NCBI GenBank assembly: GCA_965247975.1
Contig: OZ252050.1
Span: forward strand, 1,922,001 to 1,986,000
From: Taishania sp965247975
GTDB taxonomy: Bacteria; Bacteroidota; Bacteroidia; Flavobacteriales_D; Crocinitomicaceae
Direction of reading: 5' to 3'
Length of the DNA: 64,000 nucleotides
In this document: positions 44,594 through 52,841 of the stretch, in pieces
Position numbering within the stretch: the first letter of the stretch is position 1
How the letters are laid out: the number at the start of each line of letters is the position of its first letter
Translations under genes and position numbers: made by a program
Notes under the pieces: generated by a model
Databases searched by the model: none
Seen by the model: the letters and a program-made list of their open reading frames with translations, nothing else
Told to the model about the DNA's origin: nothing

Positions 44594-46144
44594 TCAATCT
44601 GTTGTATAGTCCAACAAATCTTCTTTCGATTTCGGGCGAAGGGCAAATTTCAATGCAAAATTTGCGACAAGTTTTTCGTTTTCTTTGATTTTATCCATGG
44701 GGTAAAAAACACCGTCGGGTTGCAAAAAATAAGTAATTCCTGTTACTTCGCCTGAATCCAAATACACTTTAAGTTCGCTGGCGTATAGTCGGTTCATTCC
44801 TTTGCGCACAACAACGTTTGCTGTGTCAGATTTTTGTTCTTCCGTGGGGTAAAAAACAGTTTGCGCATTTCCAATCGTTGTAGCATAATTGATTTCGTTG
44901 TCTTTGAAGAAAGCATTGATTTCCGTGCCACCGATCTGGTTGTAATACATGCCTGAATCAACTTCCATGATGACTGTCGCTCTGTTCTTGACATACACAC
45001 GGTTCACGATGCTATCATTCATAAAAACTTTCAAGGAATCTCCTTTTAATTCGCCATTTTTTGACCAAACGATGGGATTTTTGAACAATTCAAGCACTTC
45101 ATCGGCTCGCGAAAAAGTCATACTGTCAGCTATCGCTTGCATCGTGTTGCTGAAAATTTTCACATTGTGATAACCATAAGTCATCAGTCGATTTCCAAGC
45201 GAATCATTTTGATTCATCAAAGTATCTGCATGCATGTAAAGTGTATCATCTGAGTGGTATTTGATGATCAGGGCATTTTTTCGAATCAATGAAAAATTCA
45301 AGGAATCATTGATTAAGGCATATTCTCCCGAAAAAGCAACTTTGTCGGTGGTATCCATGAAATGAACATTTCCAAAACCTTCGGATATTTTTGTGTTTGG
45401 ATTGTACAACAATGTATCACCCGAAATGGTTTTTGAACCTTCTTGAATGGTTGCATTTTTAATTAAACTTCCGGATTCATTTTGCACGTTGTACCAGCCT
45501 TTTTCGCAATACATCACTGCATCTTCGGTAATGATGTCACTCGGTCCAAAAAAGTAACATGTTCGGGTAGAATATTTGTATTGCAAGGTATCTGTTGTCA
45601 TTTTTACATCTTTTGACTTGAAATCAACATTTCCTCGGAAGAAAAAGTTCTTTGCATTGGGGTAAAAATAACCCACGCGACTGGTCAAGACTTCGCCTGA
45701 AATCAGATTTTCTATTTTCCCACCAACCTTGTATACTCCTTGTTCGGTGCGGGTGTTGTAGTCCATGGCTCTCGTCGTCAGTTTATATTCTGAATCCATG
45801 GCGCGGACATTTCCGTACATATTCGCGATGCCATTGTTTCCATTGTAGTATAGCGTATCGCAGAATAAATTTACGTTGTCGGTTTTTTGAATGTGCACAT
45901 TTCCAAAGGCTTTCAATAATTTGGTTTCACCATAATAATAAGCGTTTTCGCAATACATCGTGTTTCCTTGATAAATGAAATTGGCACCTCCGAGTAATTT
46001 ATGAGCTCCTGTAGCTTCATCATAGACCAATTCTTTTGATCCAGGAAGCAATTCCAACATATTTTGCCCAAAACTTAGTGCACATAAAAAAAATGCGCTT
46101 AAAAAAAGCGCAAAATTTCTGAATATGTTGAAAATTTGATTCAA
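44594..46144 (-). CDS. OstA-like (LptA/LptD N-domain-type) LPS transport protein
   Basis: A 516-residue protein with a signal peptide (about 1-26, ending SFGQ) and repeated beta-jellyroll segments of the OstA/LptA kind (GAHKLLGGANFIYQGNTMYCENAYYY; AFGNVHIQKTDNVNLFCDTLYYNG; KISEGFGNVHFMD). Such proteins bridge lipopolysaccharide across the periplasm. It lacks the LptD C-terminal barrel, so it corresponds to the free OstA-like protein of Bacteroidota. Its ATG overlaps the purA stop by 4 nt. Confidence 0.88.
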   Translation of the reverse strand: MNQIFNIFRNFALFLSAFFLCALSFGQNMLELLPGSKELVYDEATGAHKLLGGANFIYQGNTMYCENAYYYGETKLLKAFGNVHIQKTDNVNLFCDTLYYNGNNGIANMYGNVRAMDSEYKLTTRAMDYNTRTEQGVYKVGGKIENLISGEVLTSRVGYFYPNAKNFFFRGNVDFKSKDVKMTTDTLQYKYSTRTCYFFGPSDIITEDAVMYCEKGWYNVQNESGSLIKNATIQEGSKTISGDTLLYNPNTKISEGFGNVHFMDTTDKVAFSGEYALINDSLNFSLIRKNALIIKYHSDDTLYMHADTLMNQNDSLGNRLMTYGYHNVKIFSNTMQAIADSMTFSRADEVLELFKNPIVWSKNGELKGDSLKVFMNDSIVNRVYVKNRATVIMEVDSGMYYNQIGGTEINAFFKDNEINYATTIGNAQTVFYPTEEQKSDTANVVVRKGMNRLYASELKVYLDSGEVTGITYFLQPDGVFYPMDKIKENEKLVANFALKFALRPKSKEDLLDYTTD

Positions 46145-47415
46145 GCTTTATTATTCAATGTTTGCGTTCTATCTGGTCCAACTGAAACTACAGTGATAGG
46201 TACTTCCAATTTTCGTTCCAAATAAGAAACGTAATTTTTTAAAGCTTGAGGAGCTTCTTCAAAACTATTCAACTGCGTTAAATCACAATTCCATCCTTCA
46301 ATTTCTTCATAGATCGGAGTGATTTTCACATCGTTGACATCAAACGGAAAATAATCTATTTTTTCGCCATTTATTTCATAATGTGTGCATGCTTTTATTG
46401 ATTCAAAAGTACCCAACACATCGGCTTTCATCATGGAAAGTTCAGTAACTCCATTAATCATAATGGCATATTTTAACTGTGGAATATCAATCCAACCGCA
46501 TCTGCGCGGTCTACCTGTTGTTGCGCCAAATTCACGGCCTTCTTGACGAATGTGCTCGCCGACTTCATCATCTAACTCAGTAGGGAAGGGACCACTTCCA
46601 ACACGGGTACAATATGCTTTGAAAATTCCGATCACATTTCCAATTTTAGTTGGTGCAATCCCAAGTCCTGTGCATGTTCCAGCTGTAACAGTATTTGAAG
46701 AAGTTACAAATGGATAGGTGCCAAAATCTATGTCAAGCATGGTTCCTTGTGCGCCTTCAGCAAGTACTTTTTTGCCTTCTTTCAACGCTTTGTCGAGGTA
46801 CAATTCACTATCAATCGCTTCTAAACTTTTCAATACTTCAATGCCTTCAAACCATGGAGTTTCAAGTTCCGCCAGATTGTATTCAAAACCATCGTAATGG
46901 CTTAAAATACCCACATGTTTTTCAACAAGAATCCGGTATTTCTCTTTGAAATTCGCAGAAAAAATATCTCCAACGCGAAGACCATTTCTACCTGTTTTAT
47001 CCATGTATGTTGGACCAATTCCTTTCAAAGTCGATCCAATTTTGTCTTTTCCTTTCGCCGCTTCAGAAGCTTGATCTAACAATCTGTGCGTTGGTAAAAT
47101 CAAATGTGCTTTTTTTGAAATCAATAAACGTGCTTTGAAATCAATGTTGAATGGCGCTAATTTTTCAAGTTCTTTTTGAAAAATCACAGGATCAATTACT
47201 ACTCCGTTACCAATAATATTTTTCACTCCTTCGCGAAATATTCCTGATGGAATGGTATGAAGCACGTGTTTGATTCCGTTAAATTCTAATGTGTGACCTG
47301 CGTTTGGTCCGCCTTGAAAACGCGCGATGATGTCGTACTTTGGTGTCAGTACATCCACAATTTTCCCTTTTCCTTCGTCACCCCATTGCAGTCCTAAAAG
47401 AACATCTACTTTCAT
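46141..47415 (-). CDS. purA: Adenylosuccinate synthetase
   Basis: A 424-residue GTP-dependent enzyme making adenylosuccinate from IMP and aspartate, the first step to AMP. It starts LLGLQWGDEGKGKIVDVL (catalytic Asp and P-loop), has GGPNAGHT (catalytic His), QASEAAKGKDKIGSTLKGIGP and the GTP-binding SVGPDRTQT near the C-terminus. Length is standard. It sits between a STAS protein and an OstA-like protein with 4-nt overlaps on both sides. Confidence 0.98.
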   Translation of the reverse strand: MKVDVLLGLQWGDEGKGKIVDVLTPKYDIIARFQGGPNAGHTLEFNGIKHVLHTIPSGIFREGVKNIIGNGVVIDPVIFQKELEKLAPFNIDFKARLLISKKAHLILPTHRLLDQASEAAKGKDKIGSTLKGIGPTYMDKTGRNGLRVGDIFSANFKEKYRILVEKHVGILSHYDGFEYNLAELETPWFEGIEVLKSLEAIDSELYLDKALKEGKKVLAEGAQGTMLDIDFGTYPFVTSSNTVTAGTCTGLGIAPTKIGNVIGIFKAYCTRVGSGPFPTELDDEVGEHIRQEGREFGATTGRPRRCGWIDIPQLKYAIMINGVTELSMMKADVLGTFESIKACTHYEINGEKIDYFPFDVNDVKITPIYEEIEGWNCDLTQLNSFEEAPQALKNYVSYLERKLEVPITVVSVGPDRTQTLNNKA

Positions 47416-47765
47416 GCTTTTGTTTTAAAAATGTTTATTGCTTCGTCTTGTGTTTCAGTGATTGTAAACACTTCATCCATTTTAGAAATTTTCACAACCG
47501 TTTGCACACTTCCGGTAATTCCGTAAAAAATCAAATCACCTCCTTGGGTGCGCGCTTTGGTGAGCACTTTGATGAAGAAATTTATTCCCGTTGAATTGAT
47601 GTAATCAAGTTTAGATAAATTCAAAATCACTTGACCCTTCACGTCTTTGATTTGAGCGTCTATTTTTTGAAGAATTTCAGCTAAAAGTGATTCCTCAAGT
47701 ACTTTTCCTTCTAAAGAAACCAATAGGATTCCATCGATTTTGGATATATCAAAATGTAAACTCAT
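47412..47765 (-). CDS. STAS-domain anti-sigma factor antagonist-like protein
   Basis: A 117-residue single STAS domain with KGQVILNLSKLDYINSTGINFFIKVL, where Ser at the DYxxSTG position is the phosphorylatable residue of SpoIIAA/RsbV-type proteins. C-terminal IFKTKA overlaps the purA start by 4 nt. No anti-sigma kinase or PP2C phosphatase is nearby, so its partners must be encoded elsewhere. Confidence 0.9.
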   Translation of the reverse strand: MSLHFDISKIDGILLVSLEGKVLEESLLAEILQKIDAQIKDVKGQVILNLSKLDYINSTGINFFIKVLTKARTQGGDLIFYGITGSVQTVVKISKMDEVFTITETQDEAINIFKTKA

Positions 47766-48217
47766 TCTTTGTTTTTTGTGCTTGTTTTTTTCGTTCCATA
47801 GAAATACAACGAATGATGCTGAATATCAACATTGAAAAGTTCTTCAACGGTTGCTTTAATATGCTGGATTCTAGGATCGCAAAACTCAATCATTTCGCCT
47901 GTATCGGTGCAAATCATGTGATCGTGTTGTTTCGAACCATGTGATTTTTCAAATTGCGCAATGGTTTTTCCGAATTGATGTTTTCGAACCAAATTACACG
48001 CTAAAAGCAAATCAATGGTATTGTACAACGTTGCTCGAGAAACACGGTAATTCTGATTTTTCATTTCAACATACAATGTTTCAATGTCAAAATGACCAGG
48101 ATAATTATAGATTTCCGCTAGAATTGCAAATCTTTCGGGTGTCTTGCGATGACCATTCTGTTCCAAATAAGCAGAAAAGATATTCTTAACTAAATGCTGT
48201 AATTCCTGAATTTCCAT
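47762..48217 (-). CDS. fur: Fur-family transcriptional regulator
   Basis: A 151-residue metalloregulator. The winged helix (ILAEIYNYPGHFDIETLYVEMK; SRATLYNTIDLLLACNLV) is followed by the dimerisation and metal region KSHGSKQHDHMICTDTGEMIEFCDPRI. The HDH metal site is present, but the usual CxxC structural zinc pair reads CTDT, as in some Bacteroidota Fur proteins. It is the first gene of a four-gene operon and has a TAAATTTG box 16 nt upstream. The exact metal or peroxide specificity is uncertain. Confidence 0.9.
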   Translation of the reverse strand: MEIQELQHLVKNIFSAYLEQNGHRKTPERFAILAEIYNYPGHFDIETLYVEMKNQNYRVSRATLYNTIDLLLACNLVRKHQFGKTIAQFEKSHGSKQHDHMICTDTGEMIEFCDPRIQHIKATVEELFNVDIQHHSLYFYGTKKTSTKNKE

Positions 48218-48232
48218 GCAATTTTAAAAGGT

Positions 48233-48240
48233 CAAATTTA
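48233..48240 (-). promoter_or_regulatory. Bacteroidota -7 box for the fur operon
   Basis: TAAATTTG on the minus strand fits TAnnTTTG. Confidence 0.5.
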
Positions 48241-48352
48241 GTTATTTATCTCGCTATGAGAATCATGAATTTGGTTTAATTGTGCTTATTTGTCCACAAT
48301 GAACGTTGAAAACGTGGATAACTTCAAAAAATATTCGTTTCAAAAAATTGGC

Positions 48353-48388
48353 ACAAAAAAAATGACCACCTGTTGAGGAGGTCATTTC
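48353..48388 (-). terminator. Rho-independent terminator of the TerB-like gene
   Basis: On the minus strand AATGACCTCC-TCAACA-GGTGGTCATT forms a 10-bp stem with one mismatch, followed by a run of eight T. Confidence 0.88.
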
Positions 48389-48406
48389 GTTAAAGCTTTT
48401 CATAAA

Positions 48407-48829
48407 TTAAAGCAATGCTTCTAGAATTTCTGAAGAATCCATTCCGTTTAACCACATACTAATGATTGAATCAAACAAAGGATCTACTTCATGTTCTTCA
48501 ATACCTAATTCTACACCGTATTTTATTGCCAATCGACGTTCTTCATCAGAAACTTTTCCATTGACCATTACCATTTGAACCAAACGAATAAATCGCTCAA
48601 TGCGCTCTTCTTTCGAAATAGGCGGAATCATTGGATATTGGTCTACATGCTCAGAAATTTCTTTGACCTGATCGTCAGTTAAACCCAATCGACGAGCCAT
48701 TCTAAACAATAAAACGTTTTCTTCCGGATCTATTTTGCCATCAACTCTGGCAATCATTACTAAATTTCTAAAATGTCCTTGAAGTGCTTTTTGCCCTCCT
48801 GATTCGTAAACGTTATTTATGTTGCCCAT
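48407..48829 (-). CDS. TerB-like (tellurite-resistance/DjlA-N-type) helical protein
   Basis: From the ATG at 48829 (MGNINNVYE) the protein has 140 residues. A start at 48847 is rejected because the -7 box TATATTTG covers it. It is all helical with two EF-like turns, VDGKIDPEE and VNGKVSDEE, the signature of TerB domains that bind metals or act in membrane-linked stress systems. Other ter genes are absent, so a role in tellurite resistance should not be assumed. Confidence 0.88.
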   Translation of the reverse strand: MGNINNVYESGGQKALQGHFRNLVMIARVDGKIDPEENVLLFRMARRLGLTDDQVKEISEHVDQYPMIPPISKEERIERFIRLVQMVMVNGKVSDEERRLAIKYGVELGIEEHEVDPLFDSIISMWLNGMDSSEILEALL

Positions 48830-48844
48830 TGTTTGTTTTTTTTG

Positions 48845-48852
48845 CAAATATA
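48845..48852 (-). promoter_or_regulatory. Bacteroidota -7 box of the TerB-like gene
   Basis: TATATTTG on the minus strand; 15 nt before the chosen ATG, overlapping the rejected one. Confidence 0.55.
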
Positions 48853-48882
48853 TTAATTTGTTGGCTAATTCATAGCAAGAAT

Positions 48883-50652
48883 TTAATGACGAACGAGTGT
48901 CGTGCTTTTTACCTCGATGGAATGAACTATGATCTCTGTATCTGTGTCATTCCCAATATAAACATGTAATTCATCGTTCTGATGACGAATAGGATTGAGG
49001 TTAAAGTAAAAGTCCTGAGCAAGTTTTTTGTTTTTCGGTTTTCCAGATGCCAATTCTAAGAAATTCCAAGCATAAATATTGTACTTGCTTTCCATTTCCA
49101 TTCTCAATGTTGCACTTTTTGTAGTATCGTTGATTTGAGTAACAATATGCACATGAATAAGGGTTTCATCGTTTGGAATGATGTCCAACATTCGGATGCG
49201 TTTAACTGTTACACCGCTTTTCGGTTTAACCCGAAGTTTGCCAGTCGTCAGCATTTTTTTGTTAACTAACTTTAAACGTTTATTTCCGCTATCTTTTATT
49301 TGCTGAGACCAATTTAAATCTGCCCGATTAATTTTTAGAAGTTCACCGTTATAATTATCAATTGTAGTTTTCCCGAAAATATACCAGTAATGCTGTGAAG
49401 TCATACGTTCATGATCTAAATAGCCGATGTGATATTGATAAGTCTGGAGTAAATTGAGAGGTAAACATAGAAAAACGAAAAGAACAGCAAACCATTTTGT
49501 GATTTTCCATTGCCAAAGTTTCATCAATCCAAAACCGATGAGTAGCGCCATCACAGCATAACCGTCAACCATTACCCTAGCACCAAAAGATGCTGCATAC
49601 CACCAACATTCCCAAGAACTTAAAACCCAAATCGTAAGAGTTGTAAAGAGAAATAGTGCCCAAAAGAGATTTCTTTTATTCTTGAAAAGGTAAATAAATG
49701 CTGGAATTATTAACAAGAAAATAGGGGAGTACACGAACCATCCTTTTTGAAAGCTAAATAAAAAATTAACTATGTTCGGATCTCCTAAAATTAAATCTTC
49801 GGTGTGTAAATTGAGCATGAGAAATTCACCTCCTAGGATTTTCCAATAGAGCACATGTGGAACATTGAACAAGATGGCAAAAAAAGGGTAAAGTGCTAGT
49901 TGCTTCCAAAATGTTTTTGTCCATCCAAATTCTTTCACAAAAAGAACCAACGGAATAATTCCCCAAAGTGCTTGTGTTGGTCGAATGAAACATGTTAGAC
50001 CAAAAATGAGTGCGGAAAAAAGTAAGTGCTTTTTTCGAAAATCACGGAGATATCGGAACAAATAATACAGCATCATCGTGTTTAGCGCAAACAAATAAAG
50101 ATGCTGCAATTGATACATAAATAAATAAGTAGCAAAAATATTTGAAGCTAAAAAGATAGAAATAAGCACTAAGCTGCTGATGTTGTCATTAAAAAACAGT
50201 AATAAAAGCTGTCGAAGAAAATGAATTCCAACTAAAATAAAAAGGAGCGCATTTATATAGAAAGCAACTCGAAATGGTGTGCTAAAACCATCTGTTTTCT
50301 GACCTGTCCAAGATGCAAACACATGAGCAATTGCGTAGCTTGGCAATTCAACCAACGCTAATCCCATATGATAAATATTAATCACATTTCCATTTTCAGA
50401 AAGGACTAATTGATAAACTGGGATGGACTTGTCACAATACTCATATTGTCGTTTTTCCGCCCATTCTTTGCTGATATTAAGGTGTCCTTTTTCAAACAAA
50501 TGTGGCAAATACATGTAATAACCATAGCTGTCAAAGGCAACTAAGCATTCTTTTTCAGAAAGCGTTCTGGTAATTTTTTGAATAAAAAAGTAGCTAAATG
50601 TAATAGCGATTAGAAGCGCTGTGACCCTAGAAAATGATATTTTTTGAAGCAT
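48883..50652 (-). CDS. Multi-pass membrane glycosyltransferase-like (ArnT/GT39/GT83-type) protein
   Basis: A 589-residue protein with about ten to twelve membrane helices in residues 10-410 and a soluble C-terminal domain. A charged first periplasmic loop with DSYGYYMYLPHLFEKGHL resembles the Asp-containing loop of GT-C polyprenyl-phosphate-dependent glycosyltransferases. No closer family was recognised. It follows gmhA after 2 bp, which hints at a role in LPS core or other surface glycan assembly. Confidence 0.7.
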   Translation of the reverse strand: MLQKISFSRVTALLIAITFSYFFIQKITRTLSEKECLVAFDSYGYYMYLPHLFEKGHLNISKEWAEKRQYEYCDKSIPVYQLVLSENGNVINIYHMGLALVELPSYAIAHVFASWTGQKTDGFSTPFRVAFYINALLFILVGIHFLRQLLLLFFNDNISSLVLISIFLASNIFATYLFMYQLQHLYLFALNTMMLYYLFRYLRDFRKKHLLFSALIFGLTCFIRPTQALWGIIPLVLFVKEFGWTKTFWKQLALYPFFAILFNVPHVLYWKILGGEFLMLNLHTEDLILGDPNIVNFLFSFQKGWFVYSPIFLLIIPAFIYLFKNKRNLFWALFLFTTLTIWVLSSWECWWYAASFGARVMVDGYAVMALLIGFGLMKLWQWKITKWFAVLFVFLCLPLNLLQTYQYHIGYLDHERMTSQHYWYIFGKTTIDNYNGELLKINRADLNWSQQIKDSGNKRLKLVNKKMLTTGKLRVKPKSGVTVKRIRMLDIIPNDETLIHVHIVTQINDTTKSATLRMEMESKYNIYAWNFLELASGKPKNKKLAQDFYFNLNPIRHQNDELHVYIGNDTDTEIIVHSIEVKSTTLVRH

Positions 50653-50654
50653 TC

Positions 50655-51224
50655 TTAAAGGTTAGATTCAATGAAATCAATTAAGCTATGAATGACTTTT
50701 ATGTGAATTTCTTGTGCACGGTCGGCGTACATTGAATGCGGTGCCCGGATTTCAACATCGCATAGATCAGCCATTTTGCCTCCATCTTTTCCAGTCAATC
50801 CTACCACTATCATTTTTTTGTTTTTAGCTACTTCAATAGCATTTAGTACATTTTTTGAATTACCTGAAGTTGAAATGGCTAACAATACATCGCCTTCATT
50901 TCCAAGTGCTTCCAGATAGCGAGAGAAAACAAATTCATAACCATAGTCATTTCCAACACACGAAATGTGGCTCGGATCTGCTATAGAAATAGCGGGAATT
51001 GCAGCACGATCATTGCGATACCTACCAGTCAGTTCCTCAGCAAAATGCATAGCATCACACATCGATCCACCATTTCCACAACTGATGATTTTCCCCCCAG
51101 CTTTGATGGCATTTACCATGGACATTCCTGCGTTTTCAATGAGCGTGAAATTTTCGGACGTGTTAAATTTTTGCAAAATGTCTGCTGCTTCTAAAAAGTG
51201 GTCTGCTATTTGTTTATTCGCCAT
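50655..51224 (-). CDS. gmhA: Phosphoheptose isomerase GmhA
   Basis: A 189-residue SIS-domain enzyme from the ATG at 51224 (MANKQIADHF); the TTG at 51242 is covered by a -7 box. It converts sedoheptulose 7-phosphate to D-glycero-heptose 7-phosphate for LPS core. Motifs: ISCGNGGSMCDAMHFAEELTGRYRNDR with metal-binding His and Glu, ISTSGNSKN for sugar phosphate binding, and QEIHIKVIHSLID with catalytic His. It starts a two-gene operon with a membrane glycosyltransferase. Confidence 0.95.
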   Translation of the reverse strand: MANKQIADHFLEAADILQKFNTSENFTLIENAGMSMVNAIKAGGKIISCGNGGSMCDAMHFAEELTGRYRNDRAAIPAISIADPSHISCVGNDYGYEFVFSRYLEALGNEGDVLLAISTSGNSKNVLNAIEVAKNKKMIVVGLTGKDGGKMADLCDVEIRAPHSMYADRAQEIHIKVIHSLIDFIESNL

Positions 51225-51239
51225 GGATTTGAATTTGTT

Positions 51240-51247
51240 CAAAAATA
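51240..51247 (-). promoter_or_regulatory. Bacteroidota -7 box for gmhA
   Basis: TATTTTTG on the minus strand, 16 nt before the ATG at 51224. Confidence 0.5.
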
Positions 51248-51286
51248 AATAAATTAAATGGCAACTCGAAATTCAAACAAACTTGT

Positions 51287-51294
51287 TATATTTG
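51287..51294 (+). promoter_or_regulatory. Bacteroidota -7 box for the small secreted protein gene
   Basis: TATATTTG on the + strand, 36 nt before the ATG at 51330. It lies within the longer open frame from 51258, which argues against that longer start. Confidence 0.55.
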
Positions 51295-51329
51295 AAACCT
51301 GGATGATGAATCCAAAAAAGTTAAAAACT

Positions 51330-51755
51330 ATGAAAAAATCATTACTGTTCGCGCTTAGTTTCTTTATGCTTTTCGGGGCAAAAGCTCAAAGTGAAGACTG
51401 TTTTAAAAAACTCGAAGAAGCTTTCCAAAAAAGAGGAGCTTATACAGTGGCAGATGACATGCACAAAAATGTGATTTTATCTTTTTTTGAAGGCGAAACA
51501 AGTTATTGCCTTGCAGGGAAAGTAAGGGTTGAAAATGGTGTAATCACTTCTATTTTTATTCAGTTCAAAGAAGGAGATTACGAGTTGCTTGAGAAAAAAT
51601 TCTATAATGCTCAAAAAACGCAACCAAAAATCACCAACGGAATTTCTGAAATGATTTTTACTGCTGATGGCGAAAAAATGAGGGTTGTTTTTATCGACAA
51701 ATTAAAACCAAAACAAAGAGAATATCAAAAGGCAAAATTGCCAGACGATTTATAA
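51330..51755 (+). CDS. Small exported hypothetical protein
   Basis: From the ATG at 51330 the product has 141 residues with a signal peptide (MKKSLLFALSFFMLFGAKAQ). The mature part has one Cys pair (EDCF and SYCL) and alternating strands. I do not recognise the family. It has its own promoter box and a strong hairpin terminator 19 nt after the stop, so it is monocistronic and probably well expressed. Confidence 0.75.
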   Translation: MKKSLLFALSFFMLFGAKAQSEDCFKKLEEAFQKRGAYTVADDMHKNVILSFFEGETSYCLAGKVRVENGVITSIFIQFKEGDYELLEKKFYNAQKTQPKITNGISEMIFTADGEKMRVVFIDKLKPKQREYQKAKLPDDL

Positions 51756-51773
51756 TAAAACTTGATTCTAACA

Positions 51774-51814
51774 AATCCTCTCTTCTTGCATGGAAGAGGG
51801 GATTTTGTATTTTT
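51774..51814 (+). terminator. Rho-independent terminator containing the next promoter
   Basis: AATCCTCTCTTC (51774-51785) pairs over 12 bp, with one G-U, with GAAGAGGGGATT (51793-51804), followed by TTTTGTATTTTT. Confidence 0.9.
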
Positions 51815-51815
51815 G
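51786..51815 (+). promoter_or_regulatory. Promoter of the SDR gene, nested in the terminator
   Basis: TTG (51786-51788) in the terminator loop, 19-nt spacer, then TATTTTTG (51808-51815) gives a full Bacteroidota promoter. Transcription would start near 51822, past the ATG at 51790 and before the TTG at 51835. Confidence 0.6.
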
Positions 51816-51834
51816 GGAGCTAATTTTTAATACA

Positions 51835-52629
51835 TTGAGCGAAATCACAAAAGGTAAAATTGTCTGGGTTACGGGTGCATCTTCTGGCATCGGGAAGGAA
51901 ATTGCTATTCAAGCAGCACATGCAGGTGCAACGGTCGTTTTGTCTGCCCGTTCTGTCGAGAAATTGGCACATATTCGTGCGAAATTACCTGGCGAAAACC
52001 ACTTGATTTTACCACTCGACTTAGAAAATTCTTCCAATTTCAGCGAACTTGCCCAAGAAGTGGTCTCGATTTTCGGCAGTATTGATTTTTTATTCAATAA
52101 TGGTGGCATCAGCCAACGATCTGATGCCTTTGACACAAGTGAAGCGGTAGACCGAAAAATTATGGAAATCAATTATTTCGGAAACATTGCGCTTACAAAA
52201 GCTGTCCTGCCTTACATGCGGAAACAACAAAGTGGCCACATCATCCCAATTTCGAGCATTGCGGGAAAATTTGGGTTTTACCTGCGTTCATCGTACAGCG
52301 CTTCCAAACATGCACTCTTTGGTTTCTACGAAAGTTTAGCACTCGAAGAAGAGAAAAATGGCATTAAAATAACAATTGCAGTTCCTGGAAAAATAAACAC
52401 TCCGATTTCTTTGAATGCAGTTGATGGAGCAGGAAACGCACATGGCGTCATGGATCACAACCAAAAAACGGGCATGTCAGCAAAGGAATGTGTCAACATT
52501 TTGTTTAAAGCCATCCAAAAAGACAAGCGCGAAATTTTGATAGGAAATAAGGAAATAAAAGCTGTAACCTTAAAACGATTTTTCCCAGGTTGGTTTTGGA
52601 AAGTGATTAAGAAGCAGAAGGCGGTGTAG
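51835..52629 (+). CDS. Short-chain dehydrogenase/reductase
   Basis: I choose the TTG at 51835 (MSEITKGKIVWVTGASSGIG), giving 264 residues. The ATG at 51790 lies in a terminator loop and upstream of the likely transcription start. It is a classical SDR: cofactor motif TGASSGIG, NNGG (about 90), catalytic Ser in ISSIAGK and YSASK with Tyr and Lys. It resembles DHRS7-like oxidoreductases with C-terminal basic hydrophobic tail (LKRFFPGWFWKVIKK). Substrate unknown. Confidence 0.9.
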   Translation: MSEITKGKIVWVTGASSGIGKEIAIQAAHAGATVVLSARSVEKLAHIRAKLPGENHLILPLDLENSSNFSELAQEVVSIFGSIDFLFNNGGISQRSDAFDTSEAVDRKIMEINYFGNIALTKAVLPYMRKQQSGHIIPISSIAGKFGFYLRSSYSASKHALFGFYESLALEEEKNGIKITIAVPGKINTPISLNAVDGAGNAHGVMDHNQKTGMSAKECVNILFKAIQKDKREILIGNKEIKAVTLKRFFPGWFWKVIKKQKAV

Positions 52630-52764
52630 AGGACAATCTCTGATCAAAACTGCGACTTTTGTTAATATGATTAAAAGTGCTTACCATTCATTTTGAAATT
52701 TACACAGCTTAATCAGTAGAATTATACTTACACGAAATTTCTCATCAAGGCAATTTTAATTTAC

Positions 52765-52772
52765 TATTTTTG
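52765..52772 (+). promoter_or_regulatory. Bacteroidota -7 box
   Basis: TATTTTTG, about 70 nt before the ATG at 52842. Confidence 0.4.
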
Positions 52773-52841
52773 ATAATCGCGAAGAGTCAATCCAATAGAT
52801 AATAGATTCTTTGTGATATACTATTAACCAAATTTAATTTT

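Noticed and set aside
48407..48829. Tellurite resistance locus
   Set aside because: Only a lone TerB-like domain is present; no terC, terD or terZ genes lie nearby.
51258..51329. Longer start of the small secreted protein
   Set aside because: A TATATTTG promoter box lies inside this stretch and the signal peptide begins at 51330.
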